DNA from: Numida meleagris
Lineage: Eukaryota; Chordata; Aves; Galliformes; Numididae
Direction of reading: 5' to 3'
NCBI RefSeq assembly: GCF_002078875.1
Contig: NC_034410.1
Location: forward strand, 84,097,506-84,161,505
DNA length: 64,000 nt
The notes beneath the pieces are model-generated. The model worked only from the letters and a program-made list of their open reading frames with translations. It made no database searches and was not told the origin of the DNA. Positions 13,501 through 28,500 of this stretch are shown piece by piece (the stretch's first letter is position 1; the number at the start of each line of letters is the position of its first letter). Made by a program: the position numbers and the translations under genes.

Positions 13501-16500
13501 TCTGTAATACAGTACTGAAGGGGGATTAGAATGCAATGTCTCAGCTGGAGAGTCTTCAGACTGGAAAGATTGCTTACTGTTTATACATATTTATAGTGTA
13601 TTAATTATTATTATTAGGTAACTCTGTGAAAGGCATCCTTTTTCTTTCTGTGGCTGTGCAAAGGTCAAGGAGTCCCTTTGTTCTTTCAAGAGCATGTCAG
13701 TGTTAAAGACTTCTTTTACGACATTTTAATGAAAGTACCTCTTGTACGTATCCTGAGGCCTCAGGAAATCCACTGGAGTTGATGGAGCACTTGTGGCATG
13801 TCCTCTCACCACAGAAGATGGCTTAATATTGAGAGACTTGGAGCAATACATCATGCTGTCCACAGGGAGAGTTCTTAATGTGGGGACAGTGCTATTCCTG
13901 AATCTCCTTATCTCGGAGAGTGAGGCCCAGCGTCTAGCCAGACTGCTAGAGCAGTTAACTATATAGATACTCATGGCAGCCTACAGCCCCTCATGAGGGG
14001 TGTGAAGGGGCAGCGCTGAGCTCCGCTCTGTGGTGACAGTGACTGGACCTGAGGGAACATCATGGAGCTGTGTCAAGGGAGGGGCAGGTACGGGTTAGGG
14101 AATGGTTCTTCACCTGAGGGTGGTGGATGTGGAACAGGCTGCCCAGGGTAGCTGGCACAGCCCCAAGCTACAGGAGCACAAGGAGCGTTTGGACAATGCT
14201 CTCAGATTTATGGTTTAACTCCCACTTTGTCCTGTGTGGAGCGAGGAGTTGGATTTGATGATTGTCATAGGTCCCTTCCAGATCAGGGCATTCTGTGATT
14301 CTGTGATCCATCGCTGAGGAAAGTCTTTAGCAGAGAAAAGTGAGATTGATGTATGGTAGAAGCCTATCCAGCACCCAAAATGGGAGATAAAAGGCAAGAT
14401 CAAGGTAGAGCAGGCATACAAACTCTGTAGGGTCAGGTTTTAGGCTATTAAGATGTGTCTTGGGATTCTGGTTTAAAACTGAGAGAACAGTCTAGAACTC
14501 AAATTGCTGGTATAAACAGTCATCTTGTCCTTGTCTCATCTTACCCTCAGGACAGCTCTGGGACAGAGTGGGATGGGAGGGCAAGTGTGAGCCAACCTGA
14601 CATGAGACAGGAGAACATGACATTTTTCTGCCAGCTTCAATCTCCATTCATAGATAAATAACTTTGTCTCTATGAAAGGCCAGAGGTTGTAGGTGGGGGG
14701 GTTGTCCCACTGACACTCCCATGCAGGGAAGAAGTCACCAGGATGTGCAGAGATGGATCACAATGGTGAGAGAACACTTGCCACATACACAGCAGAAGTC
14801 CTGTTATCTGTGAAAGCAAGAATAAAACAGCTGGGAGAAATGTTACTTACGGGAATTGGGTGGAGTATCAATAGAGTACATACTCTTTGGAGACAAATCT
14901 GCATGAACTGCATGTCTTATCAGATCAAGAGGTGCCCTTAAGTGCATATCAGATCATGTTCCAGCACAGTTAAGCAGGTCTATAAAGACAAAATGGAACA
15001 AACAGTTAACTCTTTTGTATTGTTACCAGTGGCTCTGGGTGGTAGTTCAGTTTCCCCAAGTCTAGGCCGGACCACCATCCTCCATTCCTTTCTGGTGTTA
15101 CAAATGTCCTGATTTTCCTCTAAAGTGAGAGAGTAACAGTCTGGGGCACCTTGATCTAACTTGTAGCTGCAAGGTTTTTGTTCTTGCAAGGACTACCTGG
15201 TCTCTGGAAAGGGGGAAGGAAGCTGAGACATGCAAAGTGGAGAAGAAAACAAATGGAGTAATGTCCTCCTTCATGATGATGTCTATGTACTGCATCTACT
15301 TAATCAACAGAGTGACACAGAAGAACCTGAGAAAGAGTCAGTAGAGCAGGAAGTTTAGCAAACTTCCTGCAAATATCAGTTCATTTTTTCACTAACAGAA
15401 ACCATACCCCAAATCAGTTATTCTTTTGGCTCTCTTTTGAGACCTCTTCAGTCTGTCAGTCTTGTTCTTACAGTGATTTTTTTACAGCCAATTTTTAATG
15501 CATATCAGTTGAACTACAGTGAATTTGAATAGTTTTAGATTTTTAGTAAGAAGTTTTTGTGTTGCTAAATGAAACGCTCTAAAGAACTCAGGGAAAATCG
15601 TGTCTATACAATTACTTTTTGAATCTAGATTCAACAAAAACATATTTTCTAGTGCATTAGTGGTTAGTCATTCAACCTGATGTGTGGCATGTACATTTTC
15701 AAAAGTGCTCGGCATTCTGAATAGCATTTTATGCAAATAAATGTCAGTCTCAACAGTAATTACCAAATCTTTAAAATGTAAATGAAAGATAGGTGAGTAA
15801 CTAGAATTGCTTGAATTCCGTAAGTGTAGAAAGAAAAAGAGCATAGTTGGCTAATTTCACTATAATAGTAACAACTTGAAACGGCAATGTTGATTTTACC
15901 AGACTTCATTTAAGCCCATAGAAAATGAAGACTTTGCAATACAGATTGTTTCTAAAACTCTGGTGTATATGCCATTATGAAGATATACAGTGAAGCAGTT
16001 GAACACATACTACAGATCTTCCCAAAAACATTCAACTGCCTTGGATTCAAAACTATAGTTCCCATTCTTCAAATTTCCTCTGTCACTTTCTATACAGTTT
16101 TCATTGCAAACATAAGGAAAAAGTCAACAAGTACCCAAACACGAACAGTTCATATGGTGTTCTGCAATTTTTTGTTAATGTCCTTGTATTATTTACCATC
16201 AATGATTAGGAAGTTGATGATAGTTTGTATTGACATTTAGCTATAACTCTACTAAGTCACAGTTTTCAAGCATTTGACTGTGCACTTTGGTATTCCAGTG
16301 TGTTGTTATATGTTATCTCCAAGACTGAGGTGCACTTCATGAAGAAAAAAATGAATTTTGTCCCATACTAATCAGCCTTGTCATAATTAACAAGGTTTAA
16401 ACCCTGAACTTCAGATCTCTCCTACTAAAACATAACTACTTTTTTATACAGGCTTCAGCAAGAGTTATTGGCCATTTTATGGAGACAGTCTTACTGGGGC

Positions 16501-19500
16501 TGGCACCTTGCTCCAGGCTCCTGCCTAATCATTCTTAGCTCATTCAACAGCTACTTAGAATTTGGATGATTCACAGTTATAAAACCATAACTTTTACAGA
16601 AAAAAAATGGAAGTTATTCCAGGAAAGTAATTGTCTTACCTCCATTGCCAATCCAAAGGTGGCTCCTTCAGAGTTTAACCTTGGGAGTGAATAATTTAGG
16701 TGTGTGTTTGCCACTTGGGAAGAATAAGAATTCCTACCTGAAACCACACACCTAATGAAGTTTCCTGCTTGGACATTATTCAAAGGCATTGTACAGAAAT
16801 CAGAGAAGGGTGTCCATAACTCACTGTTCGAAAACCCAGAAGAACTGAAGTTTATGCTTTACTGTCATATGTCACTGATAGGAAGCATTTTTTCTTATCC
16901 GTTACAGGAGCCTTCATGATCCCTTTCCTGATTTTGTTGATTCTGGAGGGTATCCCCCTGCTTCATCTTGAGTTTGCCATTGGTCAAAGGCTGAGGAAAG
17001 GCAGTGTGGGAGTCTGGAGTTCCATTCATCCTACCCTGAAAGGTGTTGGTAAGTCTGATGAGGATATAAAAAGCAACGTAAGAAAGCACTAGTCTCTGAA
17101 CAAAGAACAAAGCTTCAGAATTTTATTTTGGTGTGCCATATTCTGGTTGGACCAGATGGTCTCCAGAGGAACTTTCCAACCTCAGCCATGATACCCTGTG
17201 ATTCTGTGATCATCACACACTTGAAAGGGATACAGACAGTTAAGATTACTGACAGCATCAACTGTGTCTGTTAATCAGTTACAAAAGATATTGTGTGTGG
17301 AATTTTTCAAAATTCTTCAGAACCGAAGAGCTCTCAGGGCCTAATCATTAGCATTTACTCTCTCACAGAGAAGTCACCACAGGTTACTTGGGAGCAAGTG
17401 GACAAAGAAAGACACAAACTTGATTCCTGCAGCCTTTCACAGACTGTGCCTCCTGACAGCCAAACGTCCCATAAAAATAAGATTAGCCACACACCTCTGC
17501 CTACCTCTGTGGTGACATTGTGGAAAAGAAAGACAATCTGGGTCACATTTTGGAAAAATTCCAAGTCTTTGAATTTTATGGGACGTTTGGCTGTCAGAGC
17601 TCCACTCTGTGCACTGAAAAAAGCAGTCTTGATTTTGCCCTTGGAGTTTCTTCTTTGAGGCATTAACTTCATTTTTGTCATGTTTTGGAGAGGGAAGGAA
17701 ATAAAAGCATTTTTCTTTGTACTGACAATCTAAAGACAGGATGTATTTCCATACCCTTAAAATAACATTTGTCAAAGCTGCTTTCATATTCATATATCTA
17801 GTTGGACTGATCTTTTATGGTTTCCTCTCCCCCGCCCCCCAGCTATATTTTTTTATGTCTTAAAGAACACTGAAATTTACATTGTATTCTGACTTTTATT
17901 ATTTTTCAGGCATAGCAGCAATGTGCGTATCTTTCCTGGTGGGTTTATATTACAATACTATCATTGCCTGGGTAATGTGGTATTTCTTCAACTCCTTCCA
18001 AGAGCCCCTGCCTTGGAGTACCTGTCCTCTCACTGACAACAGAACAGGTATCTTTTATGAAATGTTGCATTTGGTTTCATAGCACATTTATTTACTTCTA
18101 GCAACTAGACTAATTAGGGCTTTTTCTGTAAGACAACAGTAAAACAGGCCAATACTGTCAGGAATATTGTACTATTTTAATATTTGTGCTCTGTAAAAAT
18201 GCACACTATATAAAGTAAGATCAATATTCAATCTTTGAGGCCACCATGGACGTTTTATATGAGACTTTGAAGCTGAAGTCATTGGAAAGATTTTGACAGA
18301 ATATTCACAAAATGCAAGTTTAGCATAAACATTAACATTTTCCAAATTTAAACAACATCTTCCTTTGTAGCTAACATATGCCAGCCCGAGTGAAACACTG
18401 CTGAATAGCACTTCCATGTTTCTTACAGCAGTTATCAATGCTAGTGTTAAACAGCAGAAATACTGTGAAATGGCAAAGTAACTCCATTAATAATTTGGAA
18501 GATTTACAAAAAAATAGCTAATTATATTTTGAAACTTCAACCTGTAAACAGGAGCAAAATGGATAATTTGTTTTCCATACTGATTTAAAATGGTGCTGAG
18601 AGTTTCAAAGCAATCTGGAAGTTATAAAACAGTATCTGCATATTGTAGTCAGCTTTGAGCTGAACAGGAAAGGATGGAAATCATTTATAAAAATGCGAGA
18701 GGAAATATAAAGGTTTTGTCTGTACCAGTGAGAGATGCCAAACATCACCTTTCATATACACAGTGCTAAAATCAGTATCAGTCCCCATTTGTGCTCTTCC
18801 GTCTCTTCACCAAGAGCCCTTTGATAGCATATCGAAATATGCATGATCTACATTAAACATCATTATCTCTCAGTATGAGAGCAACTTTGTTGTTCACAAC
18901 CAGCCCTGCTTGAGATTGCATGGAGCAATGGAGCAGGTTGTTCCCATGGGTCAGTGAGTGGCTCTTCAGGGCTGCACTCCTCTCCTCCAGCATCATGCAA
19001 GCAGCTGGAAGTCCAGCTCAGAATCATAGAATCACAGAATATCCCAAGCTGGAAGGGACCCATAAGGATCATGGAGTTCAACTCCTGGACTCCAACTTGA
19101 GCTGACACGTCCTTAAATGATGCCCTACAAGACAGAAAGATGAAGTATTGCTGACTGGTGGGAGGTGTGGGAGCTGAAGAGCCCTCAGGCTGCAGCAGGC
19201 TGTGGGCAGCGGCCTAGACTTCACCAGGCAAGACCAAAGCAGTTGGTTTGGTTTGGTTTGGTTTTTGTTTGTTTGGTTTTGGTGTTCTGAGATGAAGTGT
19301 GAAAAGTGCACAACCATTATAAAAGTCTGCCTAGCTACTTTTCTTCTACTTAAAAAAATAATCCATTCAATATACACGCATATATGCTCAGAGGTCCTCT
19401 ACATATTTTCCTTGGCAGAAGAGGATTCTAACTTTTTTGTAGGAAAAAAGAAAAAGCATATAGAAAGAAAAATCTTTGAAAGAGCTTCAAAGAACTTATC

Positions 19501-22500
19501 CTGGCTGAATTAGCCATGGATCGCTCCTCTTACTTTAACTAACAGAAATAACAATGACAACTATATCCCTGTTAAACAATACTCTTTTTGAAAATGTTGT
19601 TCAGCAAAGAAATCCTCCAACAACAAATTCGTTGACTTTACACAGTATAATTTTGAACGCTGGTGTTTATTATTTAACCTGCAGAATGACCATAATTTTG
19701 TGGTTACAGATTACATAGAAGAGTGTGCCAAGAGCTCTCCTGTGGATTATTTCTGGTACAGAGAAACATTAAACACCTCCACTTCTATTGAAGACTCAGG
19801 CACTATACAGTGGTGGCTTCTGTTATGTTTAACATGTGCATGGGGCATACTGTATGTATGCACAATCAGAGGCATTGAAACGACAGGAAAGGTACTCTAT
19901 TTTGTTTTATATGAAACAGATGACTTTCATTACACTGTTGTGAGTCCTTATCCATTTGGATCTAAACACAATGTAGAAACTGTCTGTTTCTTGAGTGAAC
20001 ACATCTAAAACTTCAGGTGTCATCATTGGGGACATTTTTGGAAAAAGAAAGCTGAATGAAATGGAATTTGATCTGATTTAATCTGGTTTTATTCATGTGG
20101 ACATTGCCATGAGCACCTCAGCTTCCTTGTCCATATAGACCCTAAAAGAACACTCTTTAGTGTTACCACCTTAACATTAACATTAGCATTTAATGCAGGA
20201 CCGAGATACTAGTCTTTTGCTGACCATTCTCTGCAAAACATACCTGTACAAATTTACTCGGGTGTGTGCCAGTCCTTGACATTAACTCTCTCCATAAGAA
20301 AACAATGTTACTCCGAGATACCCTCAGATCCCATTCCTGCATCAGCAGCATGAAACTGATTTGAGGGTGCAGACTATTTTTCATGATGCTTTTGAATGAT
20401 CTGAGTTGAATTTCAGCAATGACAATTTGTCTTAAATAGAGCACTATGACTGCAAAAATGTTTATTGTCAAAATATACTGCACATACTGCTTCTCTTGAG
20501 CATAGTTTTCTGTAGTGTGTTGACTGTAACTCATTTGGAATTTGTCATTATAGTTTATGAATCAAAATATCTTGTTCATGCCTCTCTTTGCTTCCTTTTA
20601 GTGCTATTTTTATAAGTGTTTCATTCTAACTGTTTTATTCACATACTCCCTGTATGCAGGCCGTGTATATAACATCAACTCTTCCATACCTTGTGCTTAC
20701 CATTTTTCTAATCCGTGGCTTGACACTGAAGGGATCAGTCAATGGAATTGTGTTTCTCTTCACTCCAAACGTAAGTCACTGCTTAGTCTGTGCCTTACCA
20801 AAACACAGTGGAGTTCCCTCCATAATTAACAACTGAGTGAAAACGAATCCCCTCTGGTCATGGCTTTCTGGTTGTCCCTCAGGCATCTTAAAAGCCTTGA
20901 TTCTGTCAGGAGAATCTTTCTTTGCATCAGATGTAAAATATACACTGACACACGTATACTCTCTCTCCCTATCTCCTCCATCAAAGTTGGTTATAAAAAA
21001 ATGGAGGGATCACTGCAGAGAAATCAGGAGGAATTAGCAAGGGAGCTTGCTTTCTTTTCCAGGAACGCCTTGTATTCTAGTTAAGGGCTAGTCTAAATTT
21101 AAAGCACAAATCACATAGCTGGGAGGAGAACCATCTAATTGGGATAGCTGCTCAAAAGACCTACTAGGATTGTTTAACTATGCAACAGATTTTAAGAAAA
21201 ACTGAATGGATTTTCATTTTCCATGACCAGATCTCTGAGTGGTCACCGCTAACACTAAGTAATGACTTCTCTGGAACTGGGCATGGCAGCTGTCAGCTAT
21301 TTACTAGAAAGTAAATTGTTTATCAGTTTTCAAAATACTTGTAGAAAACCTGCAGATAGGCTTGCATTTGAGAAAAAAAAGTAAGTTTGACAAAAGCACT
21401 GACATTTTTGGCATTCTTCAAAAATTTAAGTTCTGCATGTCTGATATTCCTGTTCTTTAAATTCCTCATATTCAGCCTTACTAGAAATGTTACATAGACT
21501 GTATGTCTGATGTCCCAGGTTACTGAACTGGCTAACCCAGTGACATGGCTGGATGCAGGTGCCCAGGTGTTTTACTCTTTCTCCCTGGCCTTTGGAGGCC
21601 TCATTTCATTCTCCAGTTACAACCCTGTTCAGTAAGTACTCAGGCAAAAGCCAAATTTTACATGAATTTTTAATTCTTTCAAATGAAGCCTATCCACTTC
21701 TGCCCTACTGTTATGCAGTAATTACTTGAGACTGGGACGCCATCCTGTCTGCCAGGTAAGGCACAACTTGTCTTTCTGACCCTGCTCTCATAAGCCAAGA
21801 TTCCAGGTCCAAGGGCTGGCTGACTTCCTGCAGAATGACAGTGTGGGTCATGCTAGAAAGGAGGGACTGGCAACCTGCCACAAGCTGGGAGCATGGCTTT
21901 GCTATTCCTCTCCACACAGTTGGAGCCAGCTGATGTTACATGCATTTCAAAGCAATTCACAGGCCACAGCTGTAATCTTTTGTGTAGGGATTAGAAGATG
22001 ATATATCCAGGAATTTTAGAATTCAGATTCAGTTGCTTCCTTTATGCATGAGATGGGCCCAGGGAAGAGATGGAGTACGAACACTTTTCACCCAGGGGCT
22101 GACCCAACCAGCAAATTATGATGCAGTGCTGCATTTCTCCCAAAATATTGCTGCAGCCATCAATGCTTCTTAGTGCCTGTTGTCCCTTCAGCATTGTATT
22201 TTTGGAAGGCAAACTGTGTGGCATTCTCTGAGCCCAATATTATTGACAAACATCTCCAAATTAAGTTTTGAATATCTGGTTTGGTCGCGTTTGTGACGAG
22301 GAGGAGCCTGAGCACCTCACCTTCTCTGAAAGAAAGAAATACATTATTTAAGCCTGATATCGACAATCTCGTGCTACAGTGAAAAAAACAACAGCAGGAA
22401 ACAGCAAAGAATTTCAAACCAATGCCCTTGACCCCTTACAGGCCTTCTTGCAATGCCATGAATCAGGAAAGATCACAAGTCTTTGTTGGCTTTCCTTTCC

Positions 22501-25500
22501 TCTCAAAGGTTATCATAAAATTAAATGTGGCAAGATCAGATTAATCCCAATAGCCCTGCCTTGCCCAAGAGAAATACAGTAACTAGAGTTTTACAGCCTT
22601 CTATTAACTAATTTCATATTGATTCTTTATCTTCCCTCTCAGATGAAAGTCTCTTCCTGGCTATGCAGATTTTCCATCTCAGCACAGACACTTTGAGAAG
22701 AAATATCTGCAGCAGAAAAGTCTCTACAAGGCAATTTAGCTTTCTCAGCAGAATAAATTGCCCCTCCCACTTCCTCAGCCTACCATCCCCATAGTATTTC
22801 CAAAGTTTGGAGACATTTTGAGCCATCTCACGTCCAATGGTCAAACAAAACTCTTCCAAAATACTCTTGGCTACTATAGCTTTGCCATACCACAGTTTTA
22901 TGGAAGCTTTTGTTTGCTTTTTCCTCTTGGCTGATTTGAAGCCCAAATCTTTCACCTTGCAGCAGAATACTCCACCTGCTAAGATACCTCCTACAATAAT
23001 ACGTGTGTGCATACATGCATGTGAGGCACAAAGGGAAGGAGACATACTTTTTTGCCCCTCCCGTTTCACTTGCCATGAAACTTGGAAGAAACTGAGGCAA
23101 TTATTCATTTTGCATAGGGTTATTTGAGGGAAAAAAAAAAAAAAAGAAAAGAATAGCTATTAGTTTGCTTAAGGCACCGAGTTTGAATTCACTGTATCTG
23201 TCTTTAACAGCTACACTTAAGTAATCTTAGAGCCCATACTGATGTACATATACATCTGTAAACTACTTTTTTGTTAGTCTTGGTAGCCAGTTTTGGGGAT
23301 GTGTTTGAAATCCATTGTCTCTTCTCTCTGAATTGCAGCAATCACTGCGAGAAAGATGCTGTGATTATCTCTGTGATCAATGGTTTCACATCCATCTATG
23401 CAGCAACTGTCATATACTCCATCATTGGATTCAGAGCCACAGAAAGATATGATGACTGTTTTGACAGGTAAGTTATTGAAAAAGCAGGACATCCAGATGT
23501 TTGTTTGGCTGAGGCACTTCTCTTAGCCTGACAGTAATGCCTCTGTCATTTCTGAACAATTACAGCTCATGAACATGTGCTTTTGGACCGCCCACTACTC
23601 TGAAAAATCTAAAGAACCCTACAGGAGTGATAATTGTCTGAGCCACTTTATTTCCCACAAAGATGTTGTATAAGTAACCATATTTTACATTATTCCTTGG
23701 TGTTTCCAAAAGTAATAGGGGAAGAGGACATTCTGTATTTGAATAGTGGTGGCTTTTTTTTTCCTGAAACACTTGAGATATAACTGCAGTCAGTGTGACA
23801 ATTTATGCCAACATAAAGGCAGATTCAGCTCACGGCATTTTTTTTTTTCATCAAAACATACTATAATACCTATAGTTTTTGAGTGAAATGAAATAATGCT
23901 GAGAAATTGCCACATCTGGATTTCAGTGGAGACATTTAGGTACTGCTAGTGACTCCGCATGCTACATGGAGAAATTACCCAGAACTAGAGAGTAATTAAT
24001 CTTCCCATTTTAATTCATTTAATCTTTACCAAACTCAGGAGAATTGACTAGCAACTTAATAAAAAGTGCAGAATTCAGAATTATCTCTACCAGCTGAGCT
24101 AATGTATGGCATAGATGCAATATACCCTTTGTCAGCCCATTTATTTTGCCTCCTGCAGAGCTTAAATGCTTGGGTGTCATAGAGGTCCCTAACTTCAAGG
24201 GAGAAACTCAGATTCCTTTCTCACCTGGGCTGCCAGGTGTTGCAGGTTCCAGTTAGTTCCTCCATACCCAGCCGGGAAAGTCTATGATGCGTAACTGCAG
24301 ATACCTGACACGACCCCAAGAGCTTCCCAGGCTAAACAGCTAAGTACATCCTTTTGCAGTGCAAAGAGGGGCACCCAGCTTTTGTGGGGGTCTCTAGAGT
24401 GTCTGATCCCTTTAGCTGTGGTCTTGGCCCTGAAAGACATCATTGGGCTCACCTGGGAAAAAGGAGAAAGAATTTCATTTGCATGAAACTACTGGACTTC
24501 CCAATTTCCTAATCTGATCCTCATCAGCAAAAGCTTGACTCCTTTGAACCTTCTTTACAAAAGACATTGTGCTCTTAGTAACTTCAGGATGAAAATGAAT
24601 TCTGAGGGTGTTACAAATAAACAAGTTCAAAGTACTTGTATTTCACTTTTACAGAAATATTCTTACCTTGATGAATGCATTTGATTTGCCCGAGGGCAAT
24701 GTAACCCAAGATAATTTTGAGCAAATGCAGCAGCTGTGCAACATGACTGATCCAGTCGCTTTCGCAAGCCTTAATTTCGAAACCTGTGATCTGAAAAGTT
24801 TCTTGAGTGAGGTATGTTTTACACCATATCTCATACTGATACCATTTATATTGCAAAAACTGTAGCAACGTTTTTACTTTTAATCAATTAACATTTTTCA
24901 CTATGAGTGTGGGTGGTTTTTTTTTTTTGGCATTGTATTTTTTTTTAATTATATTTCTACCGACTGTGGTTTGCTTGGAATGCTCTGGGGCTGAAAAATT
25001 ACTTCTGTTTATCCCATAGAATACCATTTTGCTTTTGAAGAGAGAAGCATTTTAAAAGCAGTTCAACTCCTCTGAAAAGTTCTTTCAGTTACGGCCTGGA
25101 GTAGCTGTCAAAACTGCAGCAGGCATTTCTCTGCAGCTCCCTGGCTGCAGTCGTGGCGGCAGCTTCTGGCACACGCGATGTACAAACAGCTCTCCTACTG
25201 GTCATAAAAGTTTTTTTTTTGGCTTATATCATCCTTTGATGACCAGTTCATCACTGCTACCACTCTCTACCACAGTCTCACTTAGTGGCAGTGCTTTAGA
25301 GATAGCAGAACTATGCTAGGATAAACAGGCAGTCAAGGCTAAATTGGAATTATAGAATCAGAGAATGGTTTGGGCTGGAAGGGACTTCAAAGCCCACCGA
25401 ATTCAATCCCTGTCAAGGGCAGGGCTGCCCCCCAGCAGCTCAGCTGCCCAGGGTCCCATCCAACCTGGCCTTGGGCGCCCCCAGGGATGGGGCACCCACA

Positions 25501-28500
25501 GCTTCTCTGGGTTGGAAATGGAATCATATGGCTTTTGTTTTCCATTTCCATGAAATAGGATTTGTATAATAATTACAGTGAATACATCACTGCATTTGGA
25601 GGTCTTTGTGGAAACAGAAAGTATAATTATTGTTGTATGTTGTAGTGTACACCAACTCCAATGAATACAGATGTAAATTTAAAGGCTGTGTGATGTTAAT
25701 GAACCTAATTTTTGGAGCTTCTGAAATCTTCCACAGGGAGTTGAAGGAACCGGCTTAGCCTTTATTGTCTTCACTGAAGCTATCACCAAGATGCCTGTCT
25801 CACCTCTGTGGTCCATCCTCTTCTTCATCATGCTCTTCTGCCTGGGTTTGTCATCTATGTTTGGAAATATAGAAGGTGTGCTTGTACCTTTACAAGATCT
25901 CAATGTCATATCCCCTAAGTGGCCTAAGGAACTTATTACAGGTAAGTGCTTTATCAGAGACAAGTGGTCTCCACCCCCCTCAATTAACAACTGATATGCT
26001 AAAAAATGCAGTGTTACCCATACAGAATTATGGGCAAGTTTGTCCTAAAATTGATAAATGATTTTGGGTTTATATACATATATATATACAGAAAAGATTC
26101 GGTGAGGCTTTAATCAGGCTAGATTTCACAGGGGAACTTGAGTACTGACCAAAAATGGAAACAAAGGGCCCTCTCCCTGGTCCTTGAATCTCAAAGCCCA
26201 TAGCAGTGCCATGTGAGGAATCTTCTTGAATAGAAGACATCCTGAACTCATGCACTTTGTGTTGGATACCCAGAAAATACTCTGCCTTGGCTCAAGGGGA
26301 TGTGCCTCAGTTCTCTACCAGACTTGTTCTCAGTCACCTAACAGGCACTTTTCCTCTGGAAGCCTTCTGCAAGGTGATGTAGTTCAGCAGCAGCAGTGGC
26401 TGCCCTGCTCACTTGGATATGGCCACAATGTTCTGATAAAGCAACTCCTCAGCACACACAAGGAGCCCAGAAGTCCACCCAATTTCGCTAGATTTTGGTT
26501 GATTCTTTGGTTAGTTTTGTTGGCTTTTTTTTTTTTTTAAATTGTCTAAATGTATTGCTGTTTTGTGTTCTGTTTCTCACAGGTATCGTCTGTGCAGGGT
26601 CTTACTTGATAGCCTTCATTTTCATCCTGAGGTCTGGTAACTACTGGCTTGCTCTGTTCGACAGTTTTGCTGGCTCCATTCCTTTGCTAATAATTGCCTT
26701 CTGTGAGATGTTTTCAGTTGTCTACATTTATGGAATAGACAGGTATGAAACAGAAGTTAAACATCACTATACAGTAGTGTATACATTGAGTAGTCGTATA
26801 GCTGCAGTCCTGCTGCAACTCAGTACACATCATTTCTGTTATAGAAGTCACTGGAATTATGCAACTGTAGTTTAGCATACCTTATGTGATTTAGATTTTT
26901 AAAAAAATTCTCAACAAGAAGAAATGATGCTTTGTGAGGGATTTGATGGGGATTTTTGCTTGTATATGGAAGATTTAGACTCTTTCATTAATGCACTGTG
27001 ACAGATAATCCCCTATAACAATCAGCTAAAATAAATACATTCCTAAAATGCTGCAAGAGAGTGTCAAGCATTACCAAGCGCCCTGGAGTGCACAAATGCC
27101 ACTATAACTTATTTATGTTGTAAATATGGCAACATTTACAGTAAACCTTCATCAGAAGAATTGCATAAGATATTTCATTAGCAGAAGCAAAGCACAAGTG
27201 CAGTGGCACTGAGCTAAAAGCTTAAAACACAGGTATATTCCAGGAATGTTTAAAGCAAATGCTAGACAATACTGTCCAAAGCAGGTATCTCCGTGCAGAT
27301 CATAGGTACTGCTTTACAACAGGATGCAAATCCAAAGCTACTGAGATATGTTCCTGTTAGACTCAAGACCTTATCAATTCCAGCAGCGAGTAATTATCCT
27401 AACAACTGTTTAGAGGCTTAGAAAGTCCAATTTCTCCATCTCCCCATTCATAATTTACACATACGAAATGAAAAAAAAAAAAAGTGTGAGGGCTTCAACC
27501 ACCCATGGGTTTTCCTTGAATCTGTGCCAGCCCAAGCTGTGCTGCTCCTAGCGATGGGCAAATGACCTCTAGCCCCTGTTCCCACACTGAGAGTCTAATG
27601 CTGCGTGAGGAGGTGAGAGTCTGCTTAGATAAATTAGCTCCCTGTCTCAGCTCCTTGGCACCACGTCCTACACACTGGGGGGCTCTCCTGTCTCCAAAGC
27701 CCTGACTCTCCTGCAAGATGTGGTCCTGCCTTGGCAGGAGCTGTGCAGAATGCTCCGTCTGCATCCCTCAGAGCTGGCAGGCACAGGAGAGCACTCTCCA
27801 CAGAGGGACAGAGGGCATTCATTCAGGGAAAGGAAGGAAGTGGCTCCAAATCTGGATCTGAATATTTAATTCTGGATTGCTAATTAGATCTAAGCCAAAA
27901 AAAAGCAAGCTTGTTTAGTTTTTTTTGCTATTTTGGCTTTTGTGCATGGCCACAGGGGACCACGTGTGCCCAGAGAAGGTAAAGGAACAATAAAGTCCTC
28001 AAATTGCCAAACTAGTTTTTATTTAATAGCATGTGCACATAGCACTGCATCACGTGTAGGGCTCATAAACAGGGTTCAGGATTGTGCTGACAATGTGACC
28101 TGCAATGCAGGGATGGATTCTTCTTGTGGGGACATATCTGCTCCATTTTCTACTGTATGCTCTATGCTTAACCTGAACGACGCATTTCTAGGTGTCCTTA
28201 ATGAGCAAGTGTAAAGTTAAATACTACTTAAACTGCGAAAACTGATAGAAATCCGAATTAAGCAAGCATTATCCATAGAACCTAATTTTTAAAATTATTC
28301 CACCCTGCTTCTTTATAATATTGTGTCTTTCCTTTTAATCGATGCAGCTCTGAGATGCTTACCAAAAAAACAACCCTGAAACAACTACCTGAAACCCCAC
28401 CTACACTCGCTCTTTTGTTCTGAAACTATTTCATATATGCTTCATAGAACTCTTGAAGAAAGTACCTTTCCAAAAATAATTTTCCTGACTTACTTTTGGG

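Noticed and set aside
17355..17793. Overlapping open frames on both strands in SLC6A19 intron 2
   Set aside because: They run through the inverted repeat, which yields similar peptides on both strands; this is a by-product of the repeat, not a gene.
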